NCBI RefSeq assembly: GCF_022138605.1 | Contig: NZ_JACBFS010000003.1 | Coordinates: 1-64,000 of the forward strand | From: Xanthobacter sp. NM-25 | GTDB lineage: Bacteria > Pseudomonadota > Alphaproteobacteria > Rhizobiales > Xanthobacteraceae | Direction: 5' to 3' | DNA length: 64,000 nucleotides | Part shown: piece by piece, positions 41,734 through 51,195 of the stretch | Layout of the letters: every line of letters begins with the position of its first letter | Position numbering within the stretch: position 1 is the first letter of the stretch | Notes under the pieces: generated by a model | Databases searched by the model: none | What the model saw: only the letters and a program-made list of their open reading frames with translations | What the model was told of the DNA's origin: nothing | Position numbers and translations under genes: made by a program

Positions 41734-42972
41734 TCACTGGGTCGCGAGGTCGGCCTTGCGCTCGGCCTCGGGCACGACGATGTCGGTCCCCTTCGCCACG
41801 GACACCAGATCGTAGATGTCGCCAGGTTCCGCGGAGGTCTTCGGGTCTTTCATGCGGAAGACGAAGAAGTCCTGAACCCACTGGTGGTCCTTGGCGCGGA
41901 TGAGCATGGGGTTTGGCTTCAGAGAGTCCTTCACCTCATGGTTCTCCAGTGCGGCGATGATCTTGTCGGTATCGGTGGAACCGGCGCGCTGGATCGCCCG
42001 CAAGGTTTCGCGTACAGCGAGATAGGCGTTGACGCTGTTGGTGGTCGGCACCGGATACTGCGCCTTCGGATAGGCCTTCTGGTAACGAGCCTTGAAGGCT
42101 TGAGCGTCCTTGGCGGGCACGGTGTCATGCCACTCCACGCCCGCCAGAGAGATGAGCCGGTTCTTCTCGGGTCCGATCGCCCAGCTGTCCTCGAAATCCA
42201 GCAGCGGCACCACGATCTTGGTGTTCTTGAACAGCTCGAACTCCCAGATCTGCTCGAACAGGGCCGTGGCATCGACGCCGGCCACGTTCACCACCACCAT
42301 GTCCGGCTTGGCGTTGCGGATGGCGATGATCTGGCTGGAAAAGTCGCGGGTGTTTAGCGGCACCTTGATCTCGCCCACTTCCTTGACGCCTCCGACCTCC
42401 TTCAGCACCCGCCGCTGCTCGGCGGTCTGGGCGTGGCCGAAGGAATAGTCATGGGTGAGGAAGAGCACCGTCTTGCCGAGTTTGGCGGCCTCGGGCATCA
42501 CCGCGTTGGCGATCATGCTGCTCGGCGCGGGGACAAGGAACGAATACCGGTTCGCCTTGGTGGTCACGAGCTCCTCGGCGTTGGGATCGATGGCCAGGTC
42601 GATCACCTTGTTGCGCTGGGCGAACTCGAACATGGCGGCGCTCACCGCGCTGCCGCCGCCATTGACGAAGAAGGCGACCTTGTCGCGCTCCAGCATCTGG
42701 GTGGCCTTGCGCGTCGCCTGGGCCGGCGTGCCGGAGTCTTCGTACACCACCTCCACCTTGCGGCCGAGCACGCCGCCGGCGTCATTGATCTCGGACACCG
42801 CCAGGTCGATGCCCATCCGCTCGCTCACGCCGAGGAAGCCGTAATTCCCGCTCAGAGGCAGCAGCGCTCCGAACTTAAGGGGATCGAGGACCTGGGCATG
42901 GGCGGCAGTGACGACGAGCGCCGCGCCGGCCGCCAGCACGAGGCGTCGTGAGATTTTTCCAGTCAATGTCAT
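41734..42972 (-). CDS. ABC transporter periplasmic receptor, branched-chain/carboxylate type
   Basis: 412 residues. Signal peptide MTLTGKISRRLVLAAGAALV then TAAHAQ; mature Peripla_BP_6 fold with LKFGALLPLSGNYGFLGVSERMG (about 35), INDAGGVLGRKVEVVYEDS (about 60) and NAYLAVRETLRAIQRAG late. The hydrophobic-amino-acid uptake (HAAT) receptors bind amino acids, amides, aromatic or aliphatic acids. It is in the operon with the Liv-like permease and ATPase genes; the ALDH gene lies between them. ATG 42972 gives the normal leader. Confidence 0.9.
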   Translation of the reverse strand: MTLTGKISRRLVLAAGAALVVTAAHAQVLDPLKFGALLPLSGNYGFLGVSERMGIDLAVSEINDAGGVLGRKVEVVYEDSGTPAQATRKATQMLERDKVAFFVNGGGSAVSAAMFEFAQRNKVIDLAIDPNAEELVTTKANRYSFLVPAPSSMIANAVMPEAAKLGKTVLFLTHDYSFGHAQTAEQRRVLKEVGGVKEVGEIKVPLNTRDFSSQIIAIRNAKPDMVVVNVAGVDATALFEQIWEFELFKNTKIVVPLLDFEDSWAIGPEKNRLISLAGVEWHDTVPAKDAQAFKARYQKAYPKAQYPVPTTNSVNAYLAVRETLRAIQRAGSTDTDKIIAALENHEVKDSLKPNPMLIRAKDHQWVQDFFVFRMKDPKTSAEPGDIYDLVSVAKGTDIVVPEAERKADLATQ

Positions 42973-43025
42973 GTCGTGTCCTCCCAATAGTCTTTGTTTT
43001 TGGGGTCCCGAGGTGGCCTGAAAGC

Positions 43026-44549
43026 TCAGCGCAGGTTGATCCAGACCGTCTTGAGCTGGGTGTACTTGTCGAGGGCATGCAGGGAGCGGTCGCGGCCAAA
43101 GCCGGATTGCTTGACGCCACCGAAAGGCACGGTCATGTCGCCGGCGTCGTAGCAATTCACCCACACGAGGCCGGACTTCAGGCGCTGGCCGAGGCGATGG
43201 GCGCGGTTGAGGTCGCGCGTCCACACCGCGGCCGCCAGGCCGTACATGGAATCGTTGGCGATGCTGATCGCCTCGTCCTCGCTGTCGAAGCCGATCACCG
43301 AGAGCACAGGTCCGAAGATCTCTTCCTGGGCGATGCGCATGCCGGGCGCGACGTCGTTGAAGATGGTTGGCTCCACGAAGCAGCCGCCGGCCACCGGTTC
43401 CGGCGCTGTGCCGCCTGCCACCAGACGGGCGCCCTCGTCATTGCCGATGGCGATGTAGTCAAGCACCCGGCGCATCTGCTCGGCGCTCGCCATGGCGCCG
43501 AGGATGGCACCCGGATCGAGCGGATCCGCCGGCCGCAGGCGCGCGGCGAAGGCCACCAGTTTCTCGACGAAGGCGCCCCTGATGGCATTGTGGACCAGGA
43601 GCCGCGAGCCGGCATTGCACACCTGGCCCTGGTTGAAGAAAATAGCCATGGCGGCCGCCTTCACCGCGGCGTCCATGTCATAGACGTCGTCGAAGACCAC
43701 GTTGGGGCTTTTGCCCCCGCATTCCAGCCACACCTGCTTCAGGTTCGATTGGGCGGAATAGCCCAGGAAATATTTGCCCACCTGGGTCGAGCCGGTGAAG
43801 GCGAGCACGTCCACATCCGGGTGGAGCCCCAGCGCCTTGCCGGCCGTCTCGCCGAAGCCCGTCACCACATTGAAGACACCCGGCGGAATGCCGGCCTCGC
43901 TGGCGAGCTCCGCCACGCGCAGGGCAGTCAGGGGAGATTGCTCGGCCGGCTTCAGCACCACGCTGTTGCCGGTGGCGAGCGCGGGGGCGAACTTCCATGC
44001 CGCCATCAGCAGCGGAAAGTTCCACGGCACCACGGCGCCCACCACGCCCACCGGCTCGCGCCGGATGGTGGCGAGGGCCTTGGGGCCGGTGGGGGCGACC
44101 TCATCATAGAGCTTATCGATGGCCTCGGCATTCCAGGCGATGGCGTCTTCCACCTGGGCCATGTCCACGCCGCGCGAGAAGCGGATCGGCTTGCCTACGT
44201 CTAGGGTCTCGATGAGGGCGAGTTCGTCGGCATGGGCGCGCACCAGCTGGGCGAAACGCTGCAGGATCTTCTTGCGCTGGGCGGGCGGCAGATCGGACCA
44301 GACGCCGGACTCAAAAGCCGCCCGTGCCGCCTTGACGGCCCGATCCACGTCCGCGGTGTCACCGGCCGCCACCTTGGTGAGCACCCGTCCGTCAATGGGG
44401 CTCACGCAGTCGAAGGTCTGGCCCGAAGCGGCGGGCTCGTAACGGCCATTGATATAGAGCTGGTTTCGCAGGGACAGGCCGGCGGCGCGCGCGGACCAGT
44501 CCTCGCGCGTGGTTTCAGGTGGTCGTGCGGGCTTGGTGCTCATGTTCAT
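43026..44549 (-). CDS. Aldehyde dehydrogenase (PuuC/BetB-like)
   Basis: 507 residues. ALDH motifs: WNFPLLMAAWKFAPALATGNSVVLKPAEQSP (about 170-200), FTGSTQVGKY (about 253), catalytic Glu in VWLECGGKSPNVV (about 275) and Cys in FFNQGQVCNAGSRL (about 310), EEIFGPVLSVI and PFGGVKQSGFGRDRSLHALDKY late. It resembles gamma-glutamyl-aminobutyraldehyde or betaine-aldehyde-type enzymes. Located inside a Liv-type transporter operon, so its aldehyde may derive from the imported compound. AGGA before the start. Confidence 0.92.
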   Translation of the reverse strand: MNMSTKPARPPETTREDWSARAAGLSLRNQLYINGRYEPAASGQTFDCVSPIDGRVLTKVAAGDTADVDRAVKAARAAFESGVWSDLPPAQRKKILQRFAQLVRAHADELALIETLDVGKPIRFSRGVDMAQVEDAIAWNAEAIDKLYDEVAPTGPKALATIRREPVGVVGAVVPWNFPLLMAAWKFAPALATGNSVVLKPAEQSPLTALRVAELASEAGIPPGVFNVVTGFGETAGKALGLHPDVDVLAFTGSTQVGKYFLGYSAQSNLKQVWLECGGKSPNVVFDDVYDMDAAVKAAAMAIFFNQGQVCNAGSRLLVHNAIRGAFVEKLVAFAARLRPADPLDPGAILGAMASAEQMRRVLDYIAIGNDEGARLVAGGTAPEPVAGGCFVEPTIFNDVAPGMRIAQEEIFGPVLSVIGFDSEDEAISIANDSMYGLAAAVWTRDLNRAHRLGQRLKSGLVWVNCYDAGDMTVPFGGVKQSGFGRDRSLHALDKYTQLKTVWINLR

Positions 44550-44566
44550 TCATCCTGGATGGGGGA

Positions 44567-45265
44567 TCAGACGCCGAGCAGGTCGGCGCGGAGCTGTTCG
44601 TCGGCACGAATGGTGTCGGCGGGGCCTTCGGCGACCACGCTGCCGTGGTCGAGCACGTAGCAGCGGTCAGCGAGCGCCAGCGCCACGTTGATGTTCTGCT
44701 CCACCAGCAGCACCGTCATGGCCTCGCGCTTCAGCCGGGCGATGGCGTGGACCAGTTCTTCCACCACGATGGGCGCGAGGCCTTCGGTGGGCTCGTCGAG
44801 CATGATGAGGTCGGGATTGCCCATCAGTGCGCGGGCGATGGTGAGCATCTGCTGCTCGCCGCCGCTGAGGTTGCCGCCGCTGCGCTCGCGCAGCACTTTC
44901 AGCTTCGGGAAGACCTCATAGACCCGCTCCAGCGTCCAACGCGCCGTGCCGGCGCCCTTCTTCTCGCCGAGCCGCAGGTTCTCTTCAACGGTCAGGACAG
45001 GGAAGATGCGCCGATCCTCAGGCACCAGAGCGATGCCGGATCGAGCGATCCGGTAGGGCACGCGGCCATGGATCTCCTCCGCCTTGAAGCGGATGGTGCC
45101 GCGCCGCGGGGCATTCAGCCCCATGATGGAGCGCAACGTGGTGGTCTTCCCGGCGCCGTTGCGGCCCAGCAGCGACACGCATTCTCCCGCTCCAACCCTG
45201 AGGCTGATGCCGAACAGCACGTGGGCGTTACCGTAGAAGGTGTCGATCTCGTGAACCTCAAGCAT
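44567..45265 (-). CDS. livF: LivF-type ABC ATPase
   Basis: 232 residues from ATG 45265. Walker A GRNGAGKTT (about 36-44), signature LSGGEQQML (about 133) and Walker B LIMLDEPTEGLAP (about 153), with the H-like switch VLLVEQN (about 188). It pairs with LivG as the second nucleotide-binding subunit. Start overlaps the end of livG by 8 bp (45258-45265). The longer frame to 45364 would overlap livG much more and is rejected. Confidence 0.92.
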   Translation of the reverse strand: MLEVHEIDTFYGNAHVLFGISLRVGAGECVSLLGRNGAGKTTTLRSIMGLNAPRRGTIRFKAEEIHGRVPYRIARSGIALVPEDRRIFPVLTVEENLRLGEKKGAGTARWTLERVYEVFPKLKVLRERSGGNLSGGEQQMLTIARALMGNPDLIMLDEPTEGLAPIVVEELVHAIARLKREAMTVLLVEQNINVALALADRCYVLDHGSVVAEGPADTIRADEQLRADLLGV

Positions 45266-46034
45266 GGCCGGCGCCCTCCTGCGGCAGGTCGTAACGTCCG
45301 GTGCCCAGATAGGCCGCCTGGACCTGAGGGTTGGCCTGGATCTCGGCGGGCGTGCCAGAGGCAAGCAGGCGCCCTTGGCTGAGCACCAGGATGGTGTCGG
45401 AGATGGACAGCACCACCGACATGTGATGCTCCACCAGCACCACGGTGAGATCCTGCGCCAGCTCGCGTACGAACTCGCCCATGACCGAGCTTTCGTACAT
45501 GCCGAGCCCGCTCATGGGTTCGTCGAGGAGCAGTGTGCGTGGCTCCGTGGCGAGGGACAGGCCGATTTCCAGATGACGGCGATGACCGTGGGAAAGATCG
45601 TTGGCGCGGATGTTGCGCTTTTCCTTGAGGCGCACCCGCTCGATGATCGCATCGACCTCGTCCTCCACCGGGCCGTGCCGGTCCGGTGCGCAGAACATGT
45701 AGGCGGAACGTCCATGGCGGCGCTGCACGGCGGCACGGATGTTCTCCGCCACCGTCAGCGTGTCGAAGACGTTGAGGATCTGGAACGTGCGGGTCAGGCC
45801 GCTGCGCACCTTCTGGTGCACCGGCATGTGGGTCACATCCTGGCCGTCGAAGAACACCTTGCCACGGGTCGGTTGGTAGAGCCCGGTCAAGAGGTTGAAG
45901 AAGGATGTCTTTCCGGCGCCGTTGGGGCCGATGATCGAGGTGAGCCGCCCGGCGGCGATCTCCACGCTCACATCGTCCACCGGCTTCACCGCGCCGAACT
46001 GCACCGAGAGGTTCTCGGTCTTCAGGCCGCTCAT
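45258..46034 (-). CDS. livG: LivG-type ABC ATPase
   Basis: 258 residues. Walker A GPNGAGKTSFF (about 36-46), Walker B TLLLDEPMSGLG (about 168) and switch His in VLVEHHMS. The signature reads LSHGHRRHLEIG, not the usual LSxGQ, a minor oddity shared in part by some HAAT ATPases. It forms the nucleotide-binding heterodimer with LivF, docking to LivH/LivM. ATGA-type overlap with livM (46031). Confidence 0.9.
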   Translation of the reverse strand: MSGLKTENLSVQFGAVKPVDDVSVEIAAGRLTSIIGPNGAGKTSFFNLLTGLYQPTRGKVFFDGQDVTHMPVHQKVRSGLTRTFQILNVFDTLTVAENIRAAVQRRHGRSAYMFCAPDRHGPVEDEVDAIIERVRLKEKRNIRANDLSHGHRRHLEIGLSLATEPRTLLLDEPMSGLGMYESSVMGEFVRELAQDLTVVLVEHHMSVVLSISDTILVLSQGRLLASGTPAEIQANPQVQAAYLGTGRYDLPQEGAGHA

Positions 46035-47077
46035 GGTGTGGTCCCCCGGTTTGGCGCAGCTCGGACGGCCGCAGTGGAAGCATCGGTGGTGCGGGTGGGA
46101 CGACGCACCAGAGAAAGGAGCCGCGCGAGCGCTTCCGGCAGGCCGTTGGGGAAAGCTGTCACCACCAGGATGAAGATCAGCCCGAAGAAGAACATCCAGT
46201 GTTCTGTGTAGCTGCTGATGAGATCCTGGGCGCCCACGAACACGGCTGCGCCGAGGATAGGGCCGAAGAAACTCGACAGGCCACCGCCGAGCAATGTGAG
46301 GATGACGATGTTGCCGGATTCGATCCAGAACAGGTTCTGCGGGTAGGCGGCATACTGGAACCAGGCATAAAGGCCGCCCGCCAGGCCGGAGAAGGCGCCC
46401 GAGACGACGATCGCGCCGAGCTTGTAGCGGGCCGTGTGGTAGCCCAGATACTGGGTCCGCACCTCGTTGCTCTTGATGGCGGCGAGCACGCTGCCGAACG
46501 GCGAGTGGGTGATGCGCCAGATGACCCAGACCGCCACCATGAAGATGGCGAGCACGAAATAGTAGAAGGTGATGTGGTCGTTCAGGTCGAGGCCGAAGGG
46601 CGCCGGGCGCTTGAGCCCGGTGAGGCCGGTCTCGCCGCCCGTCAGGTCATCCCAGCGCAGCGCGACGATGTAGAACATCTGTCCGAAGGCCAGCGTCAGA
46701 AGGCCGAAATAGATTCCGCGCTTCTTCATCACCAGCAGGCCCACCAGCAGCGCGGCCACGAGCCCCGCGAGGAAGGCGAGCACCAGATCAATGGCGGCAC
46801 CGCCGAGGCCATATTGCTGGGCGATGGCGACGGCGTAGGCGCCGGAGCCGAAGAACGCGGCGTGGCCGAACGAGGCCAGGCCCGTGGTGCCGAGCAGAAT
46901 ATTGTAGCTCATCGCGAACAGCGCGATGATGAGCACCTCGGTGCCCAGGGTGAGGCTGATGTCCAGCCCCCGCAGCGCCAGCGGCAGGACCGCGAACACG
47001 CCGAGCAGGGAGAGGAAGGCCGCGACGGGCGGCTTGCGGTGCGATCCGGAGACAGTTTCGCGGGTCATGCGCTTCAC
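46031..47077 (-). CDS. livM: LivM-type ABC permease
   Basis: 348-residue inner-membrane protein with about ten hydrophobic helices (LLGVFAVLPLALRGLDISL, ALFAMSYNILLGTTGLASFGHAAFFG) and the EAA-like loop with KSNEVRTQYLGYHTARYKLGAIVVSG (about 205-230). Partner of LivH in the branched-chain-type uptake system. The last four bases overlap livG; the start overlaps livH by four bases. Confidence 0.92.
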   Translation of the reverse strand: MKRMTRETVSGSHRKPPVAAFLSLLGVFAVLPLALRGLDISLTLGTEVLIIALFAMSYNILLGTTGLASFGHAAFFGSGAYAVAIAQQYGLGGAAIDLVLAFLAGLVAALLVGLLVMKKRGIYFGLLTLAFGQMFYIVALRWDDLTGGETGLTGLKRPAPFGLDLNDHITFYYFVLAIFMVAVWVIWRITHSPFGSVLAAIKSNEVRTQYLGYHTARYKLGAIVVSGAFSGLAGGLYAWFQYAAYPQNLFWIESGNIVILTLLGGGLSSFFGPILGAAVFVGAQDLISSYTEHWMFFFGLIFILVVTAFPNGLPEALARLLSLVRRPTRTTDASTAAVRAAPNRGTTP

Positions 47078-47949
47078 TCCAGGACGCTGCGCGTGCCGAG
47101 GAGGCCGCGGGGACGGTAGAGCAGGACAACCGCAGCCAGCACGTACATCATGAGGTCCGCGAAACGCGGGACGAACATGACGGCCAGCGAATTGGTGATG
47201 CCCACGAGAAGGCCTCCGAGCACGCTGCCCCAGAAGCTGCCCATGCCGCCGATGACAACGATGAGGAAGGCTGGCAGCAGGGCGTCGAGGCCCATCTGCG
47301 GACGCACGCTCCAGAGCGGTGCCGCGATGATGCCTGCCAGCGCCGCCATGGCCGCCGCGAGGCCGAACACCAGCGCCCGGATGAGGGGCAGGTTCTTGCC
47401 CAGGATGCCCACCATCTCGCTGTCGTGGGAACCGGCCCGGATCATGGCGCCATAGGGCGTCTTGGCGAGGAACAGCCAGACGCAGAAGATGGAGACCAGC
47501 GCAAACGCGCCCATGAACAGCCGATATTTTGAATAGATCATGAAGCCGAGATCAATGCTGCCCCGGGCGAGATCCGGCGCGGCGATGGAATAGGCTAGCT
47601 TCCCCCAGATCATCTGGATGACATCCTCGCCCATCATGGCGATGCCGAAGGTGAGCAGCAGGACGAACAAGGGATCCTTGGTGTAGAGGCGGCGAATAAA
47701 AGCCTGCTCCAAGAGGATGCCGATGAGGCCCACCGCAAGCGGCGCAAGGAGCAGCGCCGGCCAATAGCCGACCACATCCACCAGGGTCAGTGACAGATAG
47801 GCGCCCAGCGCGAAGAGCAACCCGTGGGCGAAATTGATGATGCCCATCACGCTGAGCACCATGGTGAAACCGGTGGCGACCAGGGCCAGGATCAGCCCCA
47901 GGATGACGCCATTGGTCAGCTGGCTGACCACCTCTGCAACGCTTGGCAT
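47074..47949 (-). CDS. livH: LivH-type ABC permease
   Basis: 291 residues from ATG 47949 (GGGAG eight bases upstream). Family hallmarks: NGVILGLILALVATGFTMVLSVMGIINFAHGLLFALGAYL (start, quoted in parts) and GMGSFWGSVLGGLLVGITNSLA near the end. Several membrane helices. With LivM it forms the transport channel. It is preceded on the same strand by a crotonase gene 91 bp away that could be the first gene of the operon. Confidence 0.92.
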   Translation of the reverse strand: MPSVAEVVSQLTNGVILGLILALVATGFTMVLSVMGIINFAHGLLFALGAYLSLTLVDVVGYWPALLLAPLAVGLIGILLEQAFIRRLYTKDPLFVLLLTFGIAMMGEDVIQMIWGKLAYSIAAPDLARGSIDLGFMIYSKYRLFMGAFALVSIFCVWLFLAKTPYGAMIRAGSHDSEMVGILGKNLPLIRALVFGLAAAMAALAGIIAAPLWSVRPQMGLDALLPAFLIVVIGGMGSFWGSVLGGLLVGITNSLAVMFVPRFADLMMYVLAAVVLLYRPRGLLGTRSVLE

Positions 47950-48040
47950 GCGTTTCTCCCGGCGCACGCCACCGTTCGGCGCTTTCACGCCGGCCGGATG
48001 GTGCGCTCTCGTGTTGTTGGGACTTTGTTTATTCTTAAGT

Positions 48041-48853
48041 CTACTGGCCGGTGAAGCGAGCGGGGCGCCGCTCCAGGAAGTGAGCGACGCCTTCCTTAAA
48101 GTCATCGCTCTGGATGCTGAAGTACATTTCGCGATTGGCCTCGGCGATCACCTCGCCGAGGCTGCGGAAGGGGGCGTCCCAGATCTGGCGCTTCATGACG
48201 CCGACGGAGCGGGGCGACACCTCTGTCGCAAGCTGGGTGGCGAGGGCGAGGGCTGCCGGCATCAGATCGTCGGGGGGCAGCACGCGGGAGACAAGGCCCA
48301 TGGCCATGGCTTCGGCGGCGTCGATCTTGCGGGAGGTCAGCAGCAGATCAATGGCGTTGGCGTGGCCCACCACGCGGGGCAGGATCCAGGCGATGCCATG
48401 CTCGGCGATGAGCCCTCGCTTGGCGAAGGCGGTCGCGAAAACCGCCTTTTCCGAAGCCAGGCGGAAGTCGCTGTAAAGCGCCATCACCATGCCGAGGCCG
48501 GCAGCAGCACCGTTGATCGCGCAGATGATGGGTGTGCGGGCCGCCGGAAAATAAGAATAGCGGGTCTGATAATCGGCCCGCCGGTTCATGTCGTAAGGAC
48601 GCATCCAATCCTGACGATGAATATCGTCGGGGGGAAGGACTTCCAGCTCCTCCATATCCATTCCGGCGCAGAAGGCGCGACCTGCGCCAGTCAGGATGAT
48701 GGCGCGCACCGCAGGATCCGCGTCTGCGTCTTCTATTGCAGCGCGGAGCTCGTTCTCCAGCACCTGCGTCAACGCATTCATGCGATCGGGGCGGTTCAGG
48801 CAGATGGTCGCCACAGGCCCATCGATGCTGCAAGTCAGCTGCGTGAAGTCCAT
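48041..48853 (-). CDS. Enoyl-CoA hydratase/isomerase (crotonase), first gene of operon
   Basis: 270 residues. Oxyanion loops GRAFCAGMDMEEL (about 62) and INGAAAGLGMVMALYSDFRLAS (about 112). The Glu in LASEKAVFATAFAKRGL is kept while the second position is Phe; GLIAEHGIAWILPRVVG defines a subgroup distinct from FadB hydratases. GGAGG directly before ATG 48853. It heads the roughly 12-kb minus-strand run down to MaoC (35993). Confidence 0.87.
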   Translation of the reverse strand: MDFTQLTCSIDGPVATICLNRPDRMNALTQVLENELRAAIEDADADPAVRAIILTGAGRAFCAGMDMEELEVLPPDDIHRQDWMRPYDMNRRADYQTRYSYFPAARTPIICAINGAAAGLGMVMALYSDFRLASEKAVFATAFAKRGLIAEHGIAWILPRVVGHANAIDLLLTSRKIDAAEAMAMGLVSRVLPPDDLMPAALALATQLATEVSPRSVGVMKRQIWDAPFRSLGEVIAEANREMYFSIQSDDFKEGVAHFLERRPARFTGQ

Positions 48854-49086
48854 TTTTCCTCCCGGGCCGCCATTGTTGGCGTGCCATCTACGTCTTTCGT
48901 TGCATGGAGTATTAGTGGTACATCAGATGGACGTCAACAGTTCTCAAGGCGTTTCGAGGGGCTGGATGCGCGCCCGGCCGCTCCGGGCATTGATGGTGTT
49001 CCCGCTTCATGGGGGGCTGCGCCGCTGCCTGCAAGGACACCGCGTTTCGCACGGTCTCCTTCTCTCCGGTCTGACCGGCGTTCGGC
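48854..49086. other. Probable promoter region of the minus-strand operon
   Basis: No gene is apparent. On the reverse strand this is the upstream region of the 48853 crotonase. GGTACATCAGATGGA at 48918-48932 shares the 10-mer ATCAGATGGA (other strand) with the dyad upstream of the receptor gene at 55809, possibly a common GntR half-site, but this could be chance. Confidence 0.3.
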
Positions 49087-49314
49087 GTGTGCGGATGCAT
49101 CCTGCCGCAGGGCGAGCTTTCCGGCGCCATAGCCCATGAGCTGAACCTGCCCCTGAGGACCATCCTGTCGAACCCCGAGGCCGCTGAGCCCCTTAGCCGT
49201 CGATCTCAACGACGGGCGACGGCCACGCTGTGGCCTGTGAACCATGAGCTCATCGCGCGGCATATCGCTGTTGAGTTCCGGCGCGCTCCAAGCAGCGATC
49301 ATTCCTATGACTGA
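49087..49314 (+). pseudogene. Sensor histidine kinase fragment (HisKA)
   Basis: The plus frame includes GELSGAIAHELNLPLRTILSN, the H-box of FixL-like histidine kinases (phospho-accepting His in AHEL). Neither the sensor domain nor the ATPase domain follows. A relic, probably from an old recombination. Confidence 0.5.
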
Positions 49315-49382
49315 GAGGTGTCTTGGGATCCCCGTCTCCGCCCGCAGGGTCCGTTGCGTCACTTATAGACCTGAGCGTCAAC

Positions 49383-49555
49383 AGGGACAGGGTCGGCGAG
49401 AAGAGGAGGGCCACCGGCTGATGTCGCTGACCGTGGACCGGTTCATGCCCACCAGCAGCGTGACGATGATGGTGACCGAGATGATCTCCAGCACGCAGCC
49501 CAGCAGGACCAAGGGCGCGCTGATCGCCAGAAGAAAGGTGGCGGGTCCGATATCC
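49383..49555 (-). pseudogene. Possible membrane permease fragment (TRAP DctM-like)
   Basis: The reverse strand reads FLLAISAPLVLLGCVLEII then SVTIIVTLLVG, a hydrophobic run resembling the last helix of TRAP large permeases. An in-frame stop precedes it and the tail is unrelated. Weak; it may be chance. Confidence 0.25.
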
Positions 49556-49794
49556 TACGCGCTGATGCAGCCTGCGAGCTGCGCCCGCCGGTTCACCCCG
49601 CCCGGAAGGCGATGGAGGGTGGCAGTCATGGCCATGGCGTGGATCACGCGGGATTGCGAGCCCGCGCCGTCGTCAGGCCGGGCGCAGATGCCGCACGCAT
49701 CGGGGAGAAGGCCGCGGTCGACAGCGGTTGCAGGGCCGGGCCGTGGCATTGCCCGGCCGCATCCCGCCGGCAGAGGCGGGCGCGTTCGGGTGGA

Positions 49795-51192
49795 TCAGGC
49801 GAAGGCGCTGAGCGCGCGCTGCAGATAGACGCCGTGGCCCTTTTTCCCCGCAAGCTGGCCGTCGCGCACCATGACCTTGCCGCGCACCAAAGTCGTCACC
49901 GGCCAGCCGGTGATGTCCCGGCCTTCATACGGCGTGTAGTCGCAGCCATCGGCGAGCATGGCGTGGGTCAGCGTGCGGCGCTGCTCGGGGTCCCAAATGG
50001 CGATGTCCGCATCCGCGCCCACTGCGATGGTGCCCTTGCGCGGATAGAGGCCATAGGCCTTGGCGTGGTTGGTGGAGGTGAGGGCGACGAAGCGGTTGAT
50101 GTCGATCCGCCCCTTCATCACCCCTTCCGAGAACAGGATCGGTAGGCGCGCGCCCACCCCGGGGATGCCGTTGGGCACCCAGCGGAAGCTGGTGCGGCCC
50201 TTCGGCACGAGCTTGCCCTGCGGGTCGTCATAGCGGAACGGGCAGTGATCGGACGAAAATACGGAAAAGACCTCCTGCTCGATCCCCTCCCAGCACGCCG
50301 CCTGGCTCGCCACGTCGCGGGGGGGTGGTGAGCAGACATATTTGGCGCCCTCCATGTTGAGGCCATCGAGATCGCCCTCGGTGAGGACCAGATACTGTGG
50401 GCAGGTCTCGCCGAAGATTTTCAGACCGCGCTGGCGGGCGCGGCGGATCTCGTCCATCGCCTCGCGATTGGAGACGTGAACCACCATCAGCGGCACGTCG
50501 GAGAGCTCGGCGAGCGAGATGGCGCGATAGGTTGCCTCGCGCTCGGCGATGACGGGGCGCGACGTGGCGTGGAAGCGCGGCGCCGTGTGTCCAGCCGCCT
50601 CCAACTGGTCGGTCAGAAAGCGGATGATGTCATAGTTCTCGGCATGGACCATGACCAGCGCGCGGCTCTCCCGCGCCACCGCCATGACCTCCAGCATCTG
50701 CCGATCCGTCAGCGCCAGCCCGTCATAGGTCATGAACACCTTGAAGGAGGTGTAGCCATCGCGCACCAGTGCGGGCAGCTCCTGGCCGAGCACGGCGGGC
50801 GTGGGATCACAGATGATGAGGTGGAAGGAGACGTCCGTGTAGCATTCGCCGTCGGCCTTGGCGTGGTAGGCATTCACCGCCTCGCGCAGGGACATGTCGC
50901 GTTCCTGCAGGCAGAAGGGCAGCACGGTGGTGTTGCCGCCGATGACCGCCGAGCGGGTGGCGCTCTCGAAGTCGTCGGCCATCACGATGCCCTCGCCGGA
51001 GGGCTGCGAGATGTGCACGTGGCTGTCGATGCCGCCGGGCAGCACCCATTTGCCGCGGGCGTCGATGATCTCGCGCGCCCCGCCGAGATCGGCACCGAGC
51101 GCGGCGATGCGCCCGTCGCTGATGCCGATGTCACAGGTGAAGGTGTCGGATGCAGTTGAAACGCGCCCGCCGCGGATAATGGTGTCGAACAT
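49795..51192 (-). CDS. Dihydropyrimidinase/hydantoinase-type amidohydrolase
   Basis: 465 residues of the cyclic amidohydrolase family. Metal-site HVH (residues 58-60, SHVHIS), the carboxylated Lys in YTSFKVFMTYDG (about 150), later His in VMVHAENYD (about 183) and VVHVSNREA (about 240), and Asp in VFSSDHCPFRY (about 315). It opens a cyclic ureide ring (hydantoin or dihydropyrimidine) to the carbamoyl acid. Next to a racemase-like gene (4 bp) and a second amidohydrolase, which supports a nitrogen-heterocycle role. Confidence 0.9.
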   Translation of the reverse strand: MFDTIIRGGRVSTASDTFTCDIGISDGRIAALGADLGGAREIIDARGKWVLPGGIDSHVHISQPSGEGIVMADDFESATRSAVIGGNTTVLPFCLQERDMSLREAVNAYHAKADGECYTDVSFHLIICDPTPAVLGQELPALVRDGYTSFKVFMTYDGLALTDRQMLEVMAVARESRALVMVHAENYDIIRFLTDQLEAAGHTAPRFHATSRPVIAEREATYRAISLAELSDVPLMVVHVSNREAMDEIRRARQRGLKIFGETCPQYLVLTEGDLDGLNMEGAKYVCSPPPRDVASQAACWEGIEQEVFSVFSSDHCPFRYDDPQGKLVPKGRTSFRWVPNGIPGVGARLPILFSEGVMKGRIDINRFVALTSTNHAKAYGLYPRKGTIAVGADADIAIWDPEQRRTLTHAMLADGCDYTPYEGRDITGWPVTTLVRGKVMVRDGQLAGKKGHGVYLQRALSAFA

Positions 51193-51195
51193 GGT

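Noticed and set aside
41734..43224. Longer receptor start at 43224
   Set aside because: Would run through the ALDH coding region; the signal peptide starts at 42972.
45115..46083. Alternative frame overlapping livG and livF
   Set aside because: The two ATPase genes in the other frames have all Walker and signature motifs; this frame is a shadow.
48918..48932. GntR site upstream of the 48853 crotonase shared with 55857
   Set aside because: Only a 10-mer shared, not palindromic there; could be chance, so noted only in the region entry.
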